This document shows, piece after piece, positions 40,837-50,550 of a DNA stretch of 64,000 nucleotides. Position 1 is the first letter of the stretch. Each line of letters starts with the position of its first letter. Source of the stretch: an uncultured Pelagibacteraceae bacterium (GTDB taxonomy: Bacteria; Pseudomonadota; Alphaproteobacteria; Pelagibacterales; Pelagibacteraceae); NCBI GenBank assembly GCA_902543575.1, contig CACBYV010000007.1, positions 1 to 64,000 of the forward strand, written 5' to 3'. The notes beneath the pieces were generated by a model. It saw nothing but the letters and a program-made list of their open reading frames with translations. It did no database searches and had not been told where the DNA came from. The translations under genes were made by a program, and so were the position numbers.

Positions 40837-42075
40837 ATGCGAATTGCAGTAATTGGATCAGGAATCTCTGGTTTATCAGCAGCACAAAAGCTTTCCAAAA
40901 AACACCACGTTGATTTATTCGAAAGTGAAGATCATTTTGGTGGTCATTCATATACTTTAGACACTTTAATTAATGGTAAAAAAGTTCCAGTAGATATTGG
41001 CTTTATTGTTTTTAATCATGAAACTTATCCAAATCTCATAAATTTTTTTAACGAATTAAAAATTGAAATTGAAAAAAGTGATATGTCATTTTCTGTTTCT
41101 GTAAAAGATACAAATTATGAATATTGTGGCAGAGGTTTAAATGGAATTTTTGCAAATAAAGCTAATCTTTTTAATTTAAAATTTTTAAAAATGTTTTTTG
41201 ATATTATAAATTTCTACAAAAAGTGTGATCAAATTAAAAATTTAAATGAAGAGATTACTCTTGGTGAATTTCTTGAAAAAAATAAATGGTCAAAAAATTT
41301 TATTAATTTTCATCTAATACCAATGGTTTCTGCGATCTGGTCTATGCCACCAGTAGAAGCAAATCAAATGCCAATTAAATTTTTCTTAAAATTTTTTCAA
41401 AATCATGGACTTTTTAAATTAAAAAATAGACCACAATGGTACACAGTCACCAACAGAAGTAGAACTTATGTAGAGAAAGTATTAACTCAAATAAGTGGAG
41501 AATATTTTAAAAATTACAAAATTAGTTCGATAAAAAGAAATAAAATTGGTGTTCAAGTATATTATGGTGCTAGCAACGAATTTTTTGACTATGATAAAGT
41601 TGTTATCGCTACTCATGCAGATGATGCATTGAAAATATTGAGCGAGCCGACTGATGATGAAAAAAAAATACTTTCAAATTTTAAATATAAATCCAATCTA
41701 GCAGTAATACATACTGATGATGTATGTATGCCAAATAATAAAAAAGTTTGGTCTTCATGGAATTCCTCAGTTGATAAGTTAGATATTAGCAAAACATCGC
41801 TTACTTATTGGCTTAACTTATTGCAAAACTTGAAAACAGAAAAAAATATTTTCTTAACCTTAAATCCTTTTTTTGAAATAGATCAAAAAAAAGTCCTACA
41901 AAAAGTTACTTTTACCCACCCTTATTTTGACCAAGATGCTTTGAATAATCAAAAATTATTAAAAGAAATACAAAATAAAAGAAATGTATTGTTTTGTGGA
42001 AGTTATTTTGGTTACGGTTTTCATGAAGATGGAATAAAATCATCTATTAATATGATTGAAAACCTGAATGATTAA
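40837..42075 (+). CDS. FAD-dependent amine-oxidase-like protein (COG2907 type)
   Basis: GSGISGLSAAQKLSKKHHVDLFESEDHFGGHSYT. Confidence 0.85.
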   Translation: MRIAVIGSGISGLSAAQKLSKKHHVDLFESEDHFGGHSYTLDTLINGKKVPVDIGFIVFNHETYPNLINFFNELKIEIEKSDMSFSVSVKDTNYEYCGRGLNGIFANKANLFNLKFLKMFFDIINFYKKCDQIKNLNEEITLGEFLEKNKWSKNFINFHLIPMVSAIWSMPPVEANQMPIKFFLKFFQNHGLFKLKNRPQWYTVTNRSRTYVEKVLTQISGEYFKNYKISSIKRNKIGVQVYYGASNEFFDYDKVVIATHADDALKILSEPTDDEKKILSNFKYKSNLAVIHTDDVCMPNNKKVWSSWNSSVDKLDISKTSLTYWLNLLQNLKTEKNIFLTLNPFFEIDQKKVLQKVTFTHPYFDQDALNNQKLLKEIQNKRNVLFCGSYFGYGFHEDGIKSSINMIENLND

Positions 42076-42835
42076 AAATTCCAATATTTACGAAGGTAAA
42101 GTAATTCATAAAAGATTTAAGCCAAAATATCACTTTTTTAAATACAACGTTTTTTCACTCTTTTTAGATCTTGATGAAATTAATTTGATACAAAAAAAAA
42201 TTAAAATTTTTTCTAACAATAGTTTTAATATTTTAAGTTTTTATGACAAAGATCACGGACCTAGAGATGGTAGTGATTTAAAAGCCTGGGTAATAGAAAA
42301 TTTAAAATCAAACAACATTCAATTTGAAAATATAAAGGTAAAATTACTTTGTTATCCTAGAATATTTGGTTACGTATTTAATCCATTAAGTATTTTTTTC
42401 GTTTATGATAATCATTCAAAAATTATAGCTATCTTGTATGAAGTTAAAAATACATTTGGTGAGCAACATACTTATATATTTAAAGTCAACGACGAAAAAA
42501 TAATTACAAATAGCTGTGAGAAGAAGTTTTTCGTTTCACCATTTATTGAAATGAAAAGTAAATACAATTTTAGAATCCTTAAACCTGAAAAAATGTTATC
42601 CGTAATTATTGATCAAAGTGATAAGGAGGGAAAATTGTTATATGCTTCACAAGATGGGGTTGCAAAAGAAATTAACAATAAAAATATCCTTATATCTTAT
42701 ATTTCTCACCCTTTAATGACCTTTAAAGTTATTGCCGCAATCCATTTTGAAGCATTAAAATTATGGTTAAAGGGAGTTAAGTTAGTTAAAAAAAATATAA
42801 AAATAAAAAATAATATTACGTTTGAAAAAAAATGA
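42068..42835 (+). CDS. DUF1365 family protein
   Basis: IYEGKVIHKRFKPKYHFFKYNVF, GYVFNPLSIFFVYD, NTFGEQHTYIF. Confidence 0.88.
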   Translation: MIKNSNIYEGKVIHKRFKPKYHFFKYNVFSLFLDLDEINLIQKKIKIFSNNSFNILSFYDKDHGPRDGSDLKAWVIENLKSNNIQFENIKVKLLCYPRIFGYVFNPLSIFFVYDNHSKIIAILYEVKNTFGEQHTYIFKVNDEKIITNSCEKKFFVSPFIEMKSKYNFRILKPEKMLSVIIDQSDKEGKLLYASQDGVAKEINNKNILISYISHPLMTFKVIAAIHFEALKLWLKGVKLVKKNIKIKNNITFEKK

Positions 42836-44013
42836 ATTTTAATCTTTTGTCAGATAAAATCGTATTTAATTCTCTCAAACTAATAAAGCATGGATTTCTT
42901 GAAATTCAAAATCATGACAGCAAAATATATAAGTTTGGTAATGAGAGTGAATTATTAAGAGCAAAGATTAAAATTAACAAACCTGGTTTAACACTTCAAA
43001 TAATAAAATCGGGAAGTGTAGGACTTGCAGAAGCATACATGCGAAATGAATTTGAAACAGATAATCTAACTAATCTTATAGAAATAACAGCTAAAAATAT
43101 AAAACTTGTTTATAAATTTTCAGGTATCTTTGATATATCAATGATTAATAAATTAAAGAGTATTTTCATAAAAAATAACAAGAGCAGAAGTAAGAAAAAT
43201 ATTTCAAAACATTATGATTTAGGAAATGATTTCTTTTCATTATGGTTAGATCCTTCACTTACTTATTCAAGTGCAATTTTTGAAAAACAAAAAGATGATT
43301 TATTTTCTGCTCAACTAAATAAATATAAAAAACTTACAGAATTAATAAAGCCAAACGTAGGAAATAAAATTTTAGAAATTGGCTGTGGCTGGGGTGGCTT
43401 TGCTGAATATGTAGGTAAAAATTATGATGTAAAATTAGATTGTATAACAATTTCTAAAGAGCAATTTGAATTTTCAAAAAAAAGAATATTTGAAAAAGGA
43501 TTGAATGAAAAAGTGAATATATTTTTGAAAGATTATAGAGATGTAAAAGACAAATATGACTCTATCGCATCTATAGAAATGATAGAAGCGGTTGGGCAAA
43601 ATTATTTAGTCAATTATTTTAAAAGTATTAAAAAAAATCTATCTGAGAATGGAAGGGCCGCGATACAAGCGATAACAATCGATGATAGTTTATTTGACAG
43701 ATATAAAACCAAAGAAGACTTTATACAAAAATACATATTTCCTGGAGGTTTTTTGCCATCAAAAAGAAAATTATATGATTTATCTAGTAGCAACGGTTTA
43801 GAAATTAAAAAATACGAGTCATATGGCTCTCACTATTCCAATACTTTAAAAATATGGAGAGATGAATTCCTAAAAAAATGGGAAGAGATTTCAAAACATG
43901 GATTTGATAATAAATTTAAACGTATGTGGCATTTTTATTTGTCATATTGTGAAGCTGGGTTTAAATCAAAGAATATAGATTTAATTCAATTTTCCATGCA
44001 AAATAAAATTTAA
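42832..44013 (+). CDS. cfa: Cyclopropane-fatty-acyl-phospholipid synthase family SAM methyltransferase
   Basis: SKHYDLGNDFFSLWLDPSLTYSSAIF, LEIGCGWGGFAEYV, YIFPGGFLPS. Confidence 0.93.
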   Translation: MNFNLLSDKIVFNSLKLIKHGFLEIQNHDSKIYKFGNESELLRAKIKINKPGLTLQIIKSGSVGLAEAYMRNEFETDNLTNLIEITAKNIKLVYKFSGIFDISMINKLKSIFIKNNKSRSKKNISKHYDLGNDFFSLWLDPSLTYSSAIFEKQKDDLFSAQLNKYKKLTELIKPNVGNKILEIGCGWGGFAEYVGKNYDVKLDCITISKEQFEFSKKRIFEKGLNEKVNIFLKDYRDVKDKYDSIASIEMIEAVGQNYLVNYFKSIKKNLSENGRAAIQAITIDDSLFDRYKTKEDFIQKYIFPGGFLPSKRKLYDLSSSNGLEIKKYESYGSHYSNTLKIWRDEFLKKWEEISKHGFDNKFKRMWHFYLSYCEAGFKSKNIDLIQFSMQNKI

Positions 44014-44014
44014 T

Positions 44015-44563
44015 ATGATTAACAAAAAATTTTTTAAAGTATTTTTATTGATAATTTTCACAGGATTAATTACAAGCTGTATAAATAATCAATCTATGAA
44101 ACCAGAAGATTTTAAAGATCAAAAACCAAGACTAATAATTGAAGAATATTTAAGCGGAAACGTCAAAGCTTGGGGTATACTACAAAATAGATCAGGTAAA
44201 GTTACAAGACAATTTTCAGCAGACCTAGACGGTAAGTGGGATGGCAAACAACTTATATTAGACGAAAAATTTATTTGGAATGATGGTGAAATACAAAATA
44301 GGCAATGGGTAATAGATAAAATTGATGAACATAATTACGAGGGAACTGCAGGCGATGTAGTTGGTAAGGCTAGGGGGTATTCATATGGCCCAGCATTTAA
44401 ATTTGAGTATGTTTTGTTAGTTCCTGTGAAAGGAAAAAATATCAAAATTACTTTTGATGATTGGATATTTATGCAAGACGAAAGAGTAGCTATCAACAGA
44501 GCTAAGATGACAAAATTTGGAATTAAAGTTGCAGAGTTGACTGTGATGTTTGTTAAAGATTAA
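44015..44563 (+). CDS. DUF3833-like lipoprotein
   Basis: Lipobox ITSCI; LEEYLSGNVKAWGILQNRSGKVTRQF-type motif. Confidence 0.8.
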   Translation: MINKKFFKVFLLIIFTGLITSCINNQSMKPEDFKDQKPRLIIEEYLSGNVKAWGILQNRSGKVTRQFSADLDGKWDGKQLILDEKFIWNDGEIQNRQWVIDKIDEHNYEGTAGDVVGKARGYSYGPAFKFEYVLLVPVKGKNIKITFDDWIFMQDERVAINRAKMTKFGIKVAELTVMFVKD

Positions 44564-44565
44564 TT

Positions 44566-45324
44566 TTATTTTTTTTGTAATTTAGTTAATTTCCGTATTA
44601 AATAAAAATATAATCGATCAGGTATTATTTTTAAAAATTTAAGGATCAAAGTTAATTCTTTTGGGTAGTGTATTTCAAAATTAGAACCATTAATAAGCCC
44701 ATCATAAATTTTGTCTGCCGAGAATTCTGGAGTTTTTAGAAAAGGCATCTTAAAATCATTCTTATCAGTCATTGGTGTTTTGATAAAACCTGGAGAAACT
44801 AAACAAACCCTCACGCCATATCTTCCAAAATCAAAATGTAAACTTTCAGCAAGATTACTTAAAGCAGCTTTGGATGGTCCATAGCCACTTGAGTTAGGTA
44901 AGCCTTTGTATCCTGCAATCGAAGATACAATGGTAATAATACCTTTTCCTCTTTCTCGAAAATGAGTTTCAACTGCCTTTATACAATTTAATGTTCCAAA
45001 AAAATTTACTTTAAATACATTTTCAATTTGCTCTACATCAATTTCTTTTTCTTTTTTTGGATCCCAAGTTCCCGTAGAAAAAAAACAAATATCGATGTCA
45101 CCAAGTTCCTTTTTTATATTTTCAAAAACAGACTTACACTTTTCCTTATCATTTACATCAAGTGGAAAAGATTTAATATTTTGATGCTTATCTTCGATTT
45201 CTTTTAATAAATTTTCTCTTCTTGCAGAAATAGCAACTGTCCATCCATTATTAGCAAATTTTAACGCAAGTGCTTTGCCAATTCCTGTACTTCCGCCGGT
45301 GATCCAAATTACTTTTTTATTCAT
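44566..45324 (-). CDS. Short-chain dehydrogenase/reductase
   Basis: TGGSTGIGKALA, YGPSKAAL. Confidence 0.92.
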   Translation of the reverse strand: MNKKVIWITGGSTGIGKALALKFANNGWTVAISARRENLLKEIEDKHQNIKSFPLDVNDKEKCKSVFENIKKELGDIDICFFSTGTWDPKKEKEIDVEQIENVFKVNFFGTLNCIKAVETHFRERGKGIITIVSSIAGYKGLPNSSGYGPSKAALSNLAESLHFDFGRYGVRVCLVSPGFIKTPMTDKNDFKMPFLKTPEFSADKIYDGLINGSNFEIHYPKELTLILKFLKIIPDRLYFYLIRKLTKLQKK

Positions 45325-45348
45325 ATTTAACTGCTGTATAGTACTTAA

Positions 45349-45816
45349 ATGCTAAAAAATAAAATTTTATCTTTTATTCTCTTTGCAATTACTACGTTTT
45401 CAGCTTCATTTATTGGAGGTTTGGTTACTATAAATTTTAAAGAACCTTGGTATTCAAATTTATCTAAACCTCAATACAATCCACCAGATTGGATATTTGG
45501 GCCAGTATGGACATTACTTTATTTATTTATGACAATAGCCATATGGAATGCGTGGCATAAAAACACGAAAAATTTAAATATTGTATTTTTATATTTCATT
45601 CATCTTTTTTTTAATACAACTTGGAGTGTTGTTTTCTTTGGTTTCCATAATATTTCTTTAGCAATTTTAAATCTTGTTGTGTTAATTATATTTATTGTTT
45701 TATTGGTATTTAAATATAAGAATATAAGTCAATTAAGCATGTATTTGATGATTCCATATTTGTTATGGTGTTGTTTTGCATTGCTTTTAAATATAAACAT
45801 TTTTTTGATAAACTAA
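45349..45816 (+). CDS. tspO: TspO/MBR family tryptophan-rich sensory protein
   Basis: PWYSNLSKPQYNPPDWIFGPVWTLLYLFM. Confidence 0.93.
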   Translation: MLKNKILSFILFAITTFSASFIGGLVTINFKEPWYSNLSKPQYNPPDWIFGPVWTLLYLFMTIAIWNAWHKNTKNLNIVFLYFIHLFFNTTWSVVFFGFHNISLAILNLVVLIIFIVLLVFKYKNISQLSMYLMIPYLLWCCFALLLNINIFLIN

Positions 45817-45817
45817 T

Positions 45818-46921
45818 ATGGATGACGTTGTAATAGTAGGTGGTGGTATAATTGGAGCTGCAACTGCATACTTTATGTCCAAAGAAGGCAGAAAAGTAAA
45901 AGTCATTGAAAGGGATCCAACTTATAAAACTGCGTCATTCCCATTATCACTTGGTGGATTTAGACGACAGTTTTTTCAAAAAGAAAATATTCTTTTAGGA
46001 AAATTTGCAAGGGAATTTATATTTCAAATACCAGAATTATTAAAAACTGAAAAAAATCCAAATCCAACTGCTAGCATGGTGCCTAATGGATACCTTCTAA
46101 TGTTTGGACCAGATCATGCAGAAGAGCAATACAGAGCTTTAGAAAATCATAAAGAATGTGAAGCGGGTACAAAAAATATTAAAGGTTCTGAATTGAAAAA
46201 ATATTTTCCTTACATTAATGAGGAAGGAATTGAAACTGCAACATTTACTGATAACAAGAGCGAGGGATGGATTGATCCATTTTTATTTCATAGCGCATTA
46301 AAGCATAAAGCAATTGATCTTGGGGCAGAATTCATTAAGGGAGAAGTTAAGAGCCTATCTGAAATTAATGCAAAGACAATTATTTCTGCAGCTGGGTGTT
46401 GGACTAAAGAACTACTTGAAGATATTCCTGTAGTACCTCAAAAACATACAGTCTTTAGAGTTAAATGTCCTAAACATATTCCAGAGATGCCATTATCCGG
46501 AGATCTAACAACAGGAGTATATTGGCGACCAGAAGGAAAAGAATATTTAGCAGGTTCTCCAATTTCAGTATTTGATGCAGAAGATCTTGAACCTGCATGG
46601 AATGATTTTGAAGAATTAGTTTGGCCTGCTCTTGCAAAAAGAATACCAGCATTTGAAGAACTAAAGTTAACAGGTGGATGGGCTGGATATTATGATTGTA
46701 ACAAATTAGATAATAATGCTGTAGTTGGAAAACATCCAAAATATGAAAATGTTTACATGGCCTCAGGATTTACCGGCAGAGGTTTAATGCAAGCACCAGG
46801 AATTGGTAGAGCTCTAACTGAATTAATAACTACAGGCAGTTATCAAACTATAGATATTAGTGTTTTTGCAGTCGAAAGAGTATTAAATAGCTCAGCAAGA
46901 CCCGAGCCCTACGTCTTATAA
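45818..46921 (+). CDS. FAD-dependent oxidoreductase (DAO/sarcosine-oxidase-like)
   Basis: VVIVGGGIIGAATAYFMSKEG, MASGFTGRGLMQAPGIGRAL. Confidence 0.85.
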   Translation: MDDVVIVGGGIIGAATAYFMSKEGRKVKVIERDPTYKTASFPLSLGGFRRQFFQKENILLGKFAREFIFQIPELLKTEKNPNPTASMVPNGYLLMFGPDHAEEQYRALENHKECEAGTKNIKGSELKKYFPYINEEGIETATFTDNKSEGWIDPFLFHSALKHKAIDLGAEFIKGEVKSLSEINAKTIISAAGCWTKELLEDIPVVPQKHTVFRVKCPKHIPEMPLSGDLTTGVYWRPEGKEYLAGSPISVFDAEDLEPAWNDFEELVWPALAKRIPAFEELKLTGGWAGYYDCNKLDNNAVVGKHPKYENVYMASGFTGRGLMQAPGIGRALTELITTGSYQTIDISVFAVERVLNSSARPEPYVL

Positions 46922-47086
46922 TTTTTTTACGTAAACTCCCATCATCCCATTAAAAAAAGATACAGCAATTATAAGAATTTGACCTTTTAGTGAGTAAAAA
47001 TCAAATGATGGATAAAAACTGATAGCTATACTCAAAAAAATATAGGTTAATAAAAAGGGTCTATAAAACTTCTTTAAAAATTTCAT
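46916..47086 (-). CDS. Putative 56-aa membrane protein
   Basis: MKFLKKFYRPFLLTYIFLSIAISFYPSFDFYSLKGQILIIAVSFFNGMMGVYVKKL*, two TM, directly downstream of the oxidoreductase gene. Confidence 0.55.
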   Translation of the reverse strand: MKFLKKFYRPFLLTYIFLSIAISFYPSFDFYSLKGQILIIAVSFFNGMMGVYVKKL

Positions 47087-47097
47087 AAAAATTCTAA

Positions 47098-48105
47098 TTA
47101 AATTTTTACAAGCATTTTTCCTATGTTTTTACCTTCTAATAAATCAATGAATGATTTTGGCGTATTTTCTATACCTTCGTAAACAGTTTCTTTAAATTTA
47201 ATTTTATCTTCTAATAACCATTTAGTCATATCGGTTTCAAACTGTTCTCTATCATTTTCATGATCAAAAATTATAAAACCTTTAATAGTTAGTCTTTTTA
47301 CAAGAACATGAGCCATATTTTTTAAACCAGAGCCAGGATTAGTTGCATTCATTTGGGATATCCTTCCACAAATTACAATCCTTCCAAAGTTCTTCATTTG
47401 AAAAATAGCTGACTCTAAGAAATCACCACCTACATTATCAAAATATAAATCAAATCCTTCAGGACAAACTTCTTTAAGATGCAAAACAAGATTTTCAATT
47501 TTTTTGTAGTTAAACGCATGATCAATTTTTAAATCATTTTTTAACCATTTAACTTTTTCATCTGATCCTGTACTTGCAATTACTTTACAACCCATATTTT
47601 TTGCAATTTGACAAACAGTAGATCCAACACTACCTCCAGCTGAAGAAACAAGGATTGTTTGACCTGGTTTTAATTCACCATGTTTAAAAAGTCCTATATA
47701 AGCTGTATGACCTGTCATTCCAAGTGGACCTAGATATGTTTGTATAGGAATATTCATTGGCTCAATTTTTTTTAGATCATTGGAATTACAAACAAAGTAA
47801 TCTCTCATTCCAAAATTACTAAAAACAATATCTCCTTCTTTAAAATTTTTGTCTTTAGATTCTTTAACTATTCCTAACGCATAACCTTCCATCTCTTCAC
47901 CAATATTAAAAGGTGGTTTATAGTTTTTTCTTTCAGTCATCCTTGCCCTCATATAAGGATCAACTGAAATCCATAAATTTAAAACCAATATATTGTTCTT
48001 GGCATCTAAAGATATCTCTTTTGTTTTTATTTCAAAGTCAGTTTCTTTTGGCAAACCTGTAGGGATATAGTTTTTTAAAGCTACGAATTTGCTTGTTACA
48101 GGCAT
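47098..48105 (-). CDS. NADP-dependent medium-chain oxidoreductase (MDR, CurA/leukotriene-reductase type)
   Basis: WISVDPYMRARM, GPLGMTGHTAYIGL, SSAGGSVGSTVCQIAK. Confidence 0.9.
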   Translation of the reverse strand: MPVTSKFVALKNYIPTGLPKETDFEIKTKEISLDAKNNILVLNLWISVDPYMRARMTERKNYKPPFNIGEEMEGYALGIVKESKDKNFKEGDIVFSNFGMRDYFVCNSNDLKKIEPMNIPIQTYLGPLGMTGHTAYIGLFKHGELKPGQTILVSSAGGSVGSTVCQIAKNMGCKVIASTGSDEKVKWLKNDLKIDHAFNYKKIENLVLHLKEVCPEGFDLYFDNVGGDFLESAIFQMKNFGRIVICGRISQMNATNPGSGLKNMAHVLVKRLTIKGFIIFDHENDREQFETDMTKWLLEDKIKFKETVYEGIENTPKSFIDLLEGKNIGKMLVKI

Positions 48106-48108
48106 TAA

Positions 48109-48681
48109 TTATGATCCCCAAATAATGTCAAGTATTCTCTCTCTTTTGCATGCTTTCTTATATTTTAAATAATTTTCTAAATATACTTGATAGTAATCTT
48201 GATGTTTATCCTCTGCTTTGTAAAAAATCTCAAATTCTTTAACATATGTGACTACCTTCTTTTTAAATTTCTTTTCTAATCTTTTTATATCTTTCTCAAT
48301 TAAATCTTTCTGATAATCGTTTTCATAAAATGCTACAGATCTGTAGCTGTATCCTTTATCGCAAAACTGGCCATAAGCATCAAATGGATCAATATTAAGC
48401 CAGAAGTTTTTTAAGAGTTCTTTATAGGATATTTTCTCTTTGTCATAAATTATTTCAACAACCTCAAAATGACCAGTATCTCCATAGGTGACTTCTCTAT
48501 ATGTTGGATTTGCAGTGATCCCTCCTGAGTAACCTGATATAACTTCTTCTACACCTTCCAACATTTCAAAAGATTCTTCCATGCACCAGAAGCAACCTCC
48601 TGCAAAATACGCTTTATCTTTTGAATGAGAGAATGATGTCGATACAAGAAATAATAGTAAAAAGTAGTAAAATAACCTCAT
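48109..48681 (-). CDS. msrA: Peptide methionine sulfoxide reductase MsrA, exported form
   Basis: Signal peptide then AYFAGGCFWCMEESFE. Confidence 0.95.
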   Translation of the reverse strand: MRLFYYFLLLFLVSTSFSHSKDKAYFAGGCFWCMEESFEMLEGVEEVISGYSGGITANPTYREVTYGDTGHFEVVEIIYDKEKISYKELLKNFWLNIDPFDAYGQFCDKGYSYRSVAFYENDYQKDLIEKDIKRLEKKFKKKVVTYVKEFEIFYKAEDKHQDYYQVYLENYLKYKKACKRERILDIIWGS

Positions 48682-48718
48682 ATCTAAAATATATAATAAT
48701 GAGGGTTTAAATCTATGG

Positions 48719-48759
48719 TATTAAAGGTAGCTACTTATTTAAGTAGCATACCTTTAATA
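48719..48759 (-). other. 18-bp near-perfect hairpin at 3' end of formate dehydrogenase gene
   Basis: TATTAAAGGTAGCTACTT-ATTT-AAGTAGC(A)TACCTTTAATA, single-nt bulge. Confidence 0.75.
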
Positions 48760-48767
48760 AATCTATT

Positions 48768-49967
48768 TTATTTTTTTTGATATTTAGCAGCTTCTTCTGA
48801 TCCACTAGTTGCAGACCCTTTACTGTAAGAATGCGCACCCATTCCTGCTAATTGGCCATCTTTTACGATCAAATATTGATTTCTAATTTCTTTTCCTTCA
48901 AAGAAACATTCCAATATTTCTCTAACACCATCTGCATATCTTGCTTGAGCAGATAAAGATGTACCAGAAGTGTGAGGTGTCATTCCATGATTTGGCATTG
49001 TTCTCCATACATGGTCGTTTGGAGCAGGCTGTGGAAACCATACATCACCTGCGTAACCACTTAGCTGTCCACTTTTTAGGGCTTTAGCTATTGCATCTCG
49101 ATTACAAATTTTACCTCTTGCAGTGTTAACTATGTATGCTCCTTTTTTCATTTTACTTATCATTTCATCGTCAAACAAATTTTCAGTTTCAGGATGAAGT
49201 GGGCAATTAATTGTAACAACGTCGCAAACTTTTACCATAGACTCCACTGATTCATGAAAAGTTAAGTTTAGTTCTTTTTCAACACTGTCAGGTAATTTAT
49301 GTCTGTCAAAATAGTGCAAATGAACATCAAATGGTTTCATTTTTCTAAGTGCATCTAATCCGATCCTTCCAGCAGCAACGGTTCCTATATGCATTCCTTC
49401 AACGTCATAACTTCTTTGAACAGCATCTGCAATATTCCATCCACCTTCATTAACTATTCTATGTTGATTGTGATAATCTCTAACCATTGAAACAATCATC
49501 ATTACTATGTGTTCAGCAACTGATCTAGAATTACAGAAAGTTACTTCAACAACATCAATTTTATTATCCATTGCTGCTTGTAAATCAACGTGATCAGAAC
49601 CTATTCCTGCTGTTATTGCCATCTTAAGGTTTTTAGCTTTAGCGATTCTTTCTTTAGTTAAATAATAAGGGAAAAATGGTTGAGAGATAACAATGTCAGC
49701 ATCAACAATATGTTTATCCGCTTCGCATCCATCTCCATCTTTACTGTTAGTAACAACCAATTCGTGTCCATTACTCTCTAAAAACTTTCTCAAACCAAGT
49801 TCACCTGAAACACAACCAAGTAATTGGCCTGGTGTAAAATCTCTTCCTTTAGGCGATGGCAATGTCATTCCATCTGGATATTTCTCTAATTTTGGTAAAT
49901 CCGACAGAGGATAAGATTTAGGCATTCCTCCTTTTGGATCATCATACAATACACAAAGTACTTTCAT
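48768..49967 (-). CDS. fdh: NAD-dependent formate dehydrogenase
   Basis: 399 aa; AGIGSDHVDLQAA, EVTFCNSRSVAEHIVMMI, PHTSGTSLSAQARYADG. Confidence 0.95.
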   Translation of the reverse strand: MKVLCVLYDDPKGGMPKSYPLSDLPKLEKYPDGMTLPSPKGRDFTPGQLLGCVSGELGLRKFLESNGHELVVTNSKDGDGCEADKHIVDADIVISQPFFPYYLTKERIAKAKNLKMAITAGIGSDHVDLQAAMDNKIDVVEVTFCNSRSVAEHIVMMIVSMVRDYHNQHRIVNEGGWNIADAVQRSYDVEGMHIGTVAAGRIGLDALRKMKPFDVHLHYFDRHKLPDSVEKELNLTFHESVESMVKVCDVVTINCPLHPETENLFDDEMISKMKKGAYIVNTARGKICNRDAIAKALKSGQLSGYAGDVWFPQPAPNDHVWRTMPNHGMTPHTSGTSLSAQARYADGVREILECFFEGKEIRNQYLIVKDGQLAGMGAHSYSKGSATSGSEEAAKYQKK

Positions 49968-50061
49968 TTTTACTCCTATTACTAGCTTCTCTAAGCTGAA
50001 TTATTAATTATTATTTGAAAAGACTAGCACAAGTTAAATAGGACTAGCAAACAAATTGTGT

Positions 50062-50550
50062 TTATTTTGGGTAATTCCTTTTAGCAATAAATTTGTTCAA
50101 GATTATGCCAAAAACTATCACAATAATTGATCCGCTTATAACTGGGGAAATTAAATATTCAAATGAAACTGACCCCATGATCACAATTATAGGATTTCCT
50201 CCTGCAGGAGGGTGGGTTACATTAAGAATAATCATTAATCCGACACCTATTCCAACAGCAAAAGGTATAATAATATATATCGGAAGTGGAACGAAATTCA
50301 CAAATATCACACCAACAAGTGAAGTTAAAAAATGACCAAAAAATATATTTTTAGGTTTTGCAAAAGGACTTTCTGGATACCCATAAAGCAAAACCATTGT
50401 AGAACCAAAGGAAGCAATCAAAAATAATCCATAAGGTGTTTTATAAGTAAGCAATGACAAAACCCCAATTGTCAAAGTAGAAAATATTGCAGCGATAACA
50501 GGTTTTTTAATATCCAAATTATTCATCAATGTTGAGTTTCTTAAGTGCAA
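50062..50550 (-). CDS. HPP family integral membrane protein
   Basis: FGSTMVLLYGYPESPFAKPKN, THPPAGGNPIIVI. Confidence 0.88.
   Translation of the reverse strand: MHLRNSTLMNNLDIKKPVIAAIFSTLTIGVLSLLTYKTPYGLFLIASFGSTMVLLYGYPESPFAKPKNIFFGHFLTSLVGVIFVNFVPLPIYIIIPFAVGIGVGLMIILNVTHPPAGGNPIIVIMGSVSFEYLISPVISGSIIVIVFGIILNKFIAKRNYPK

Noticed and set aside
50093-50335. 80-aa + strand ORF in HPP gene
   Set aside because: Antisense to HPP-family CDS
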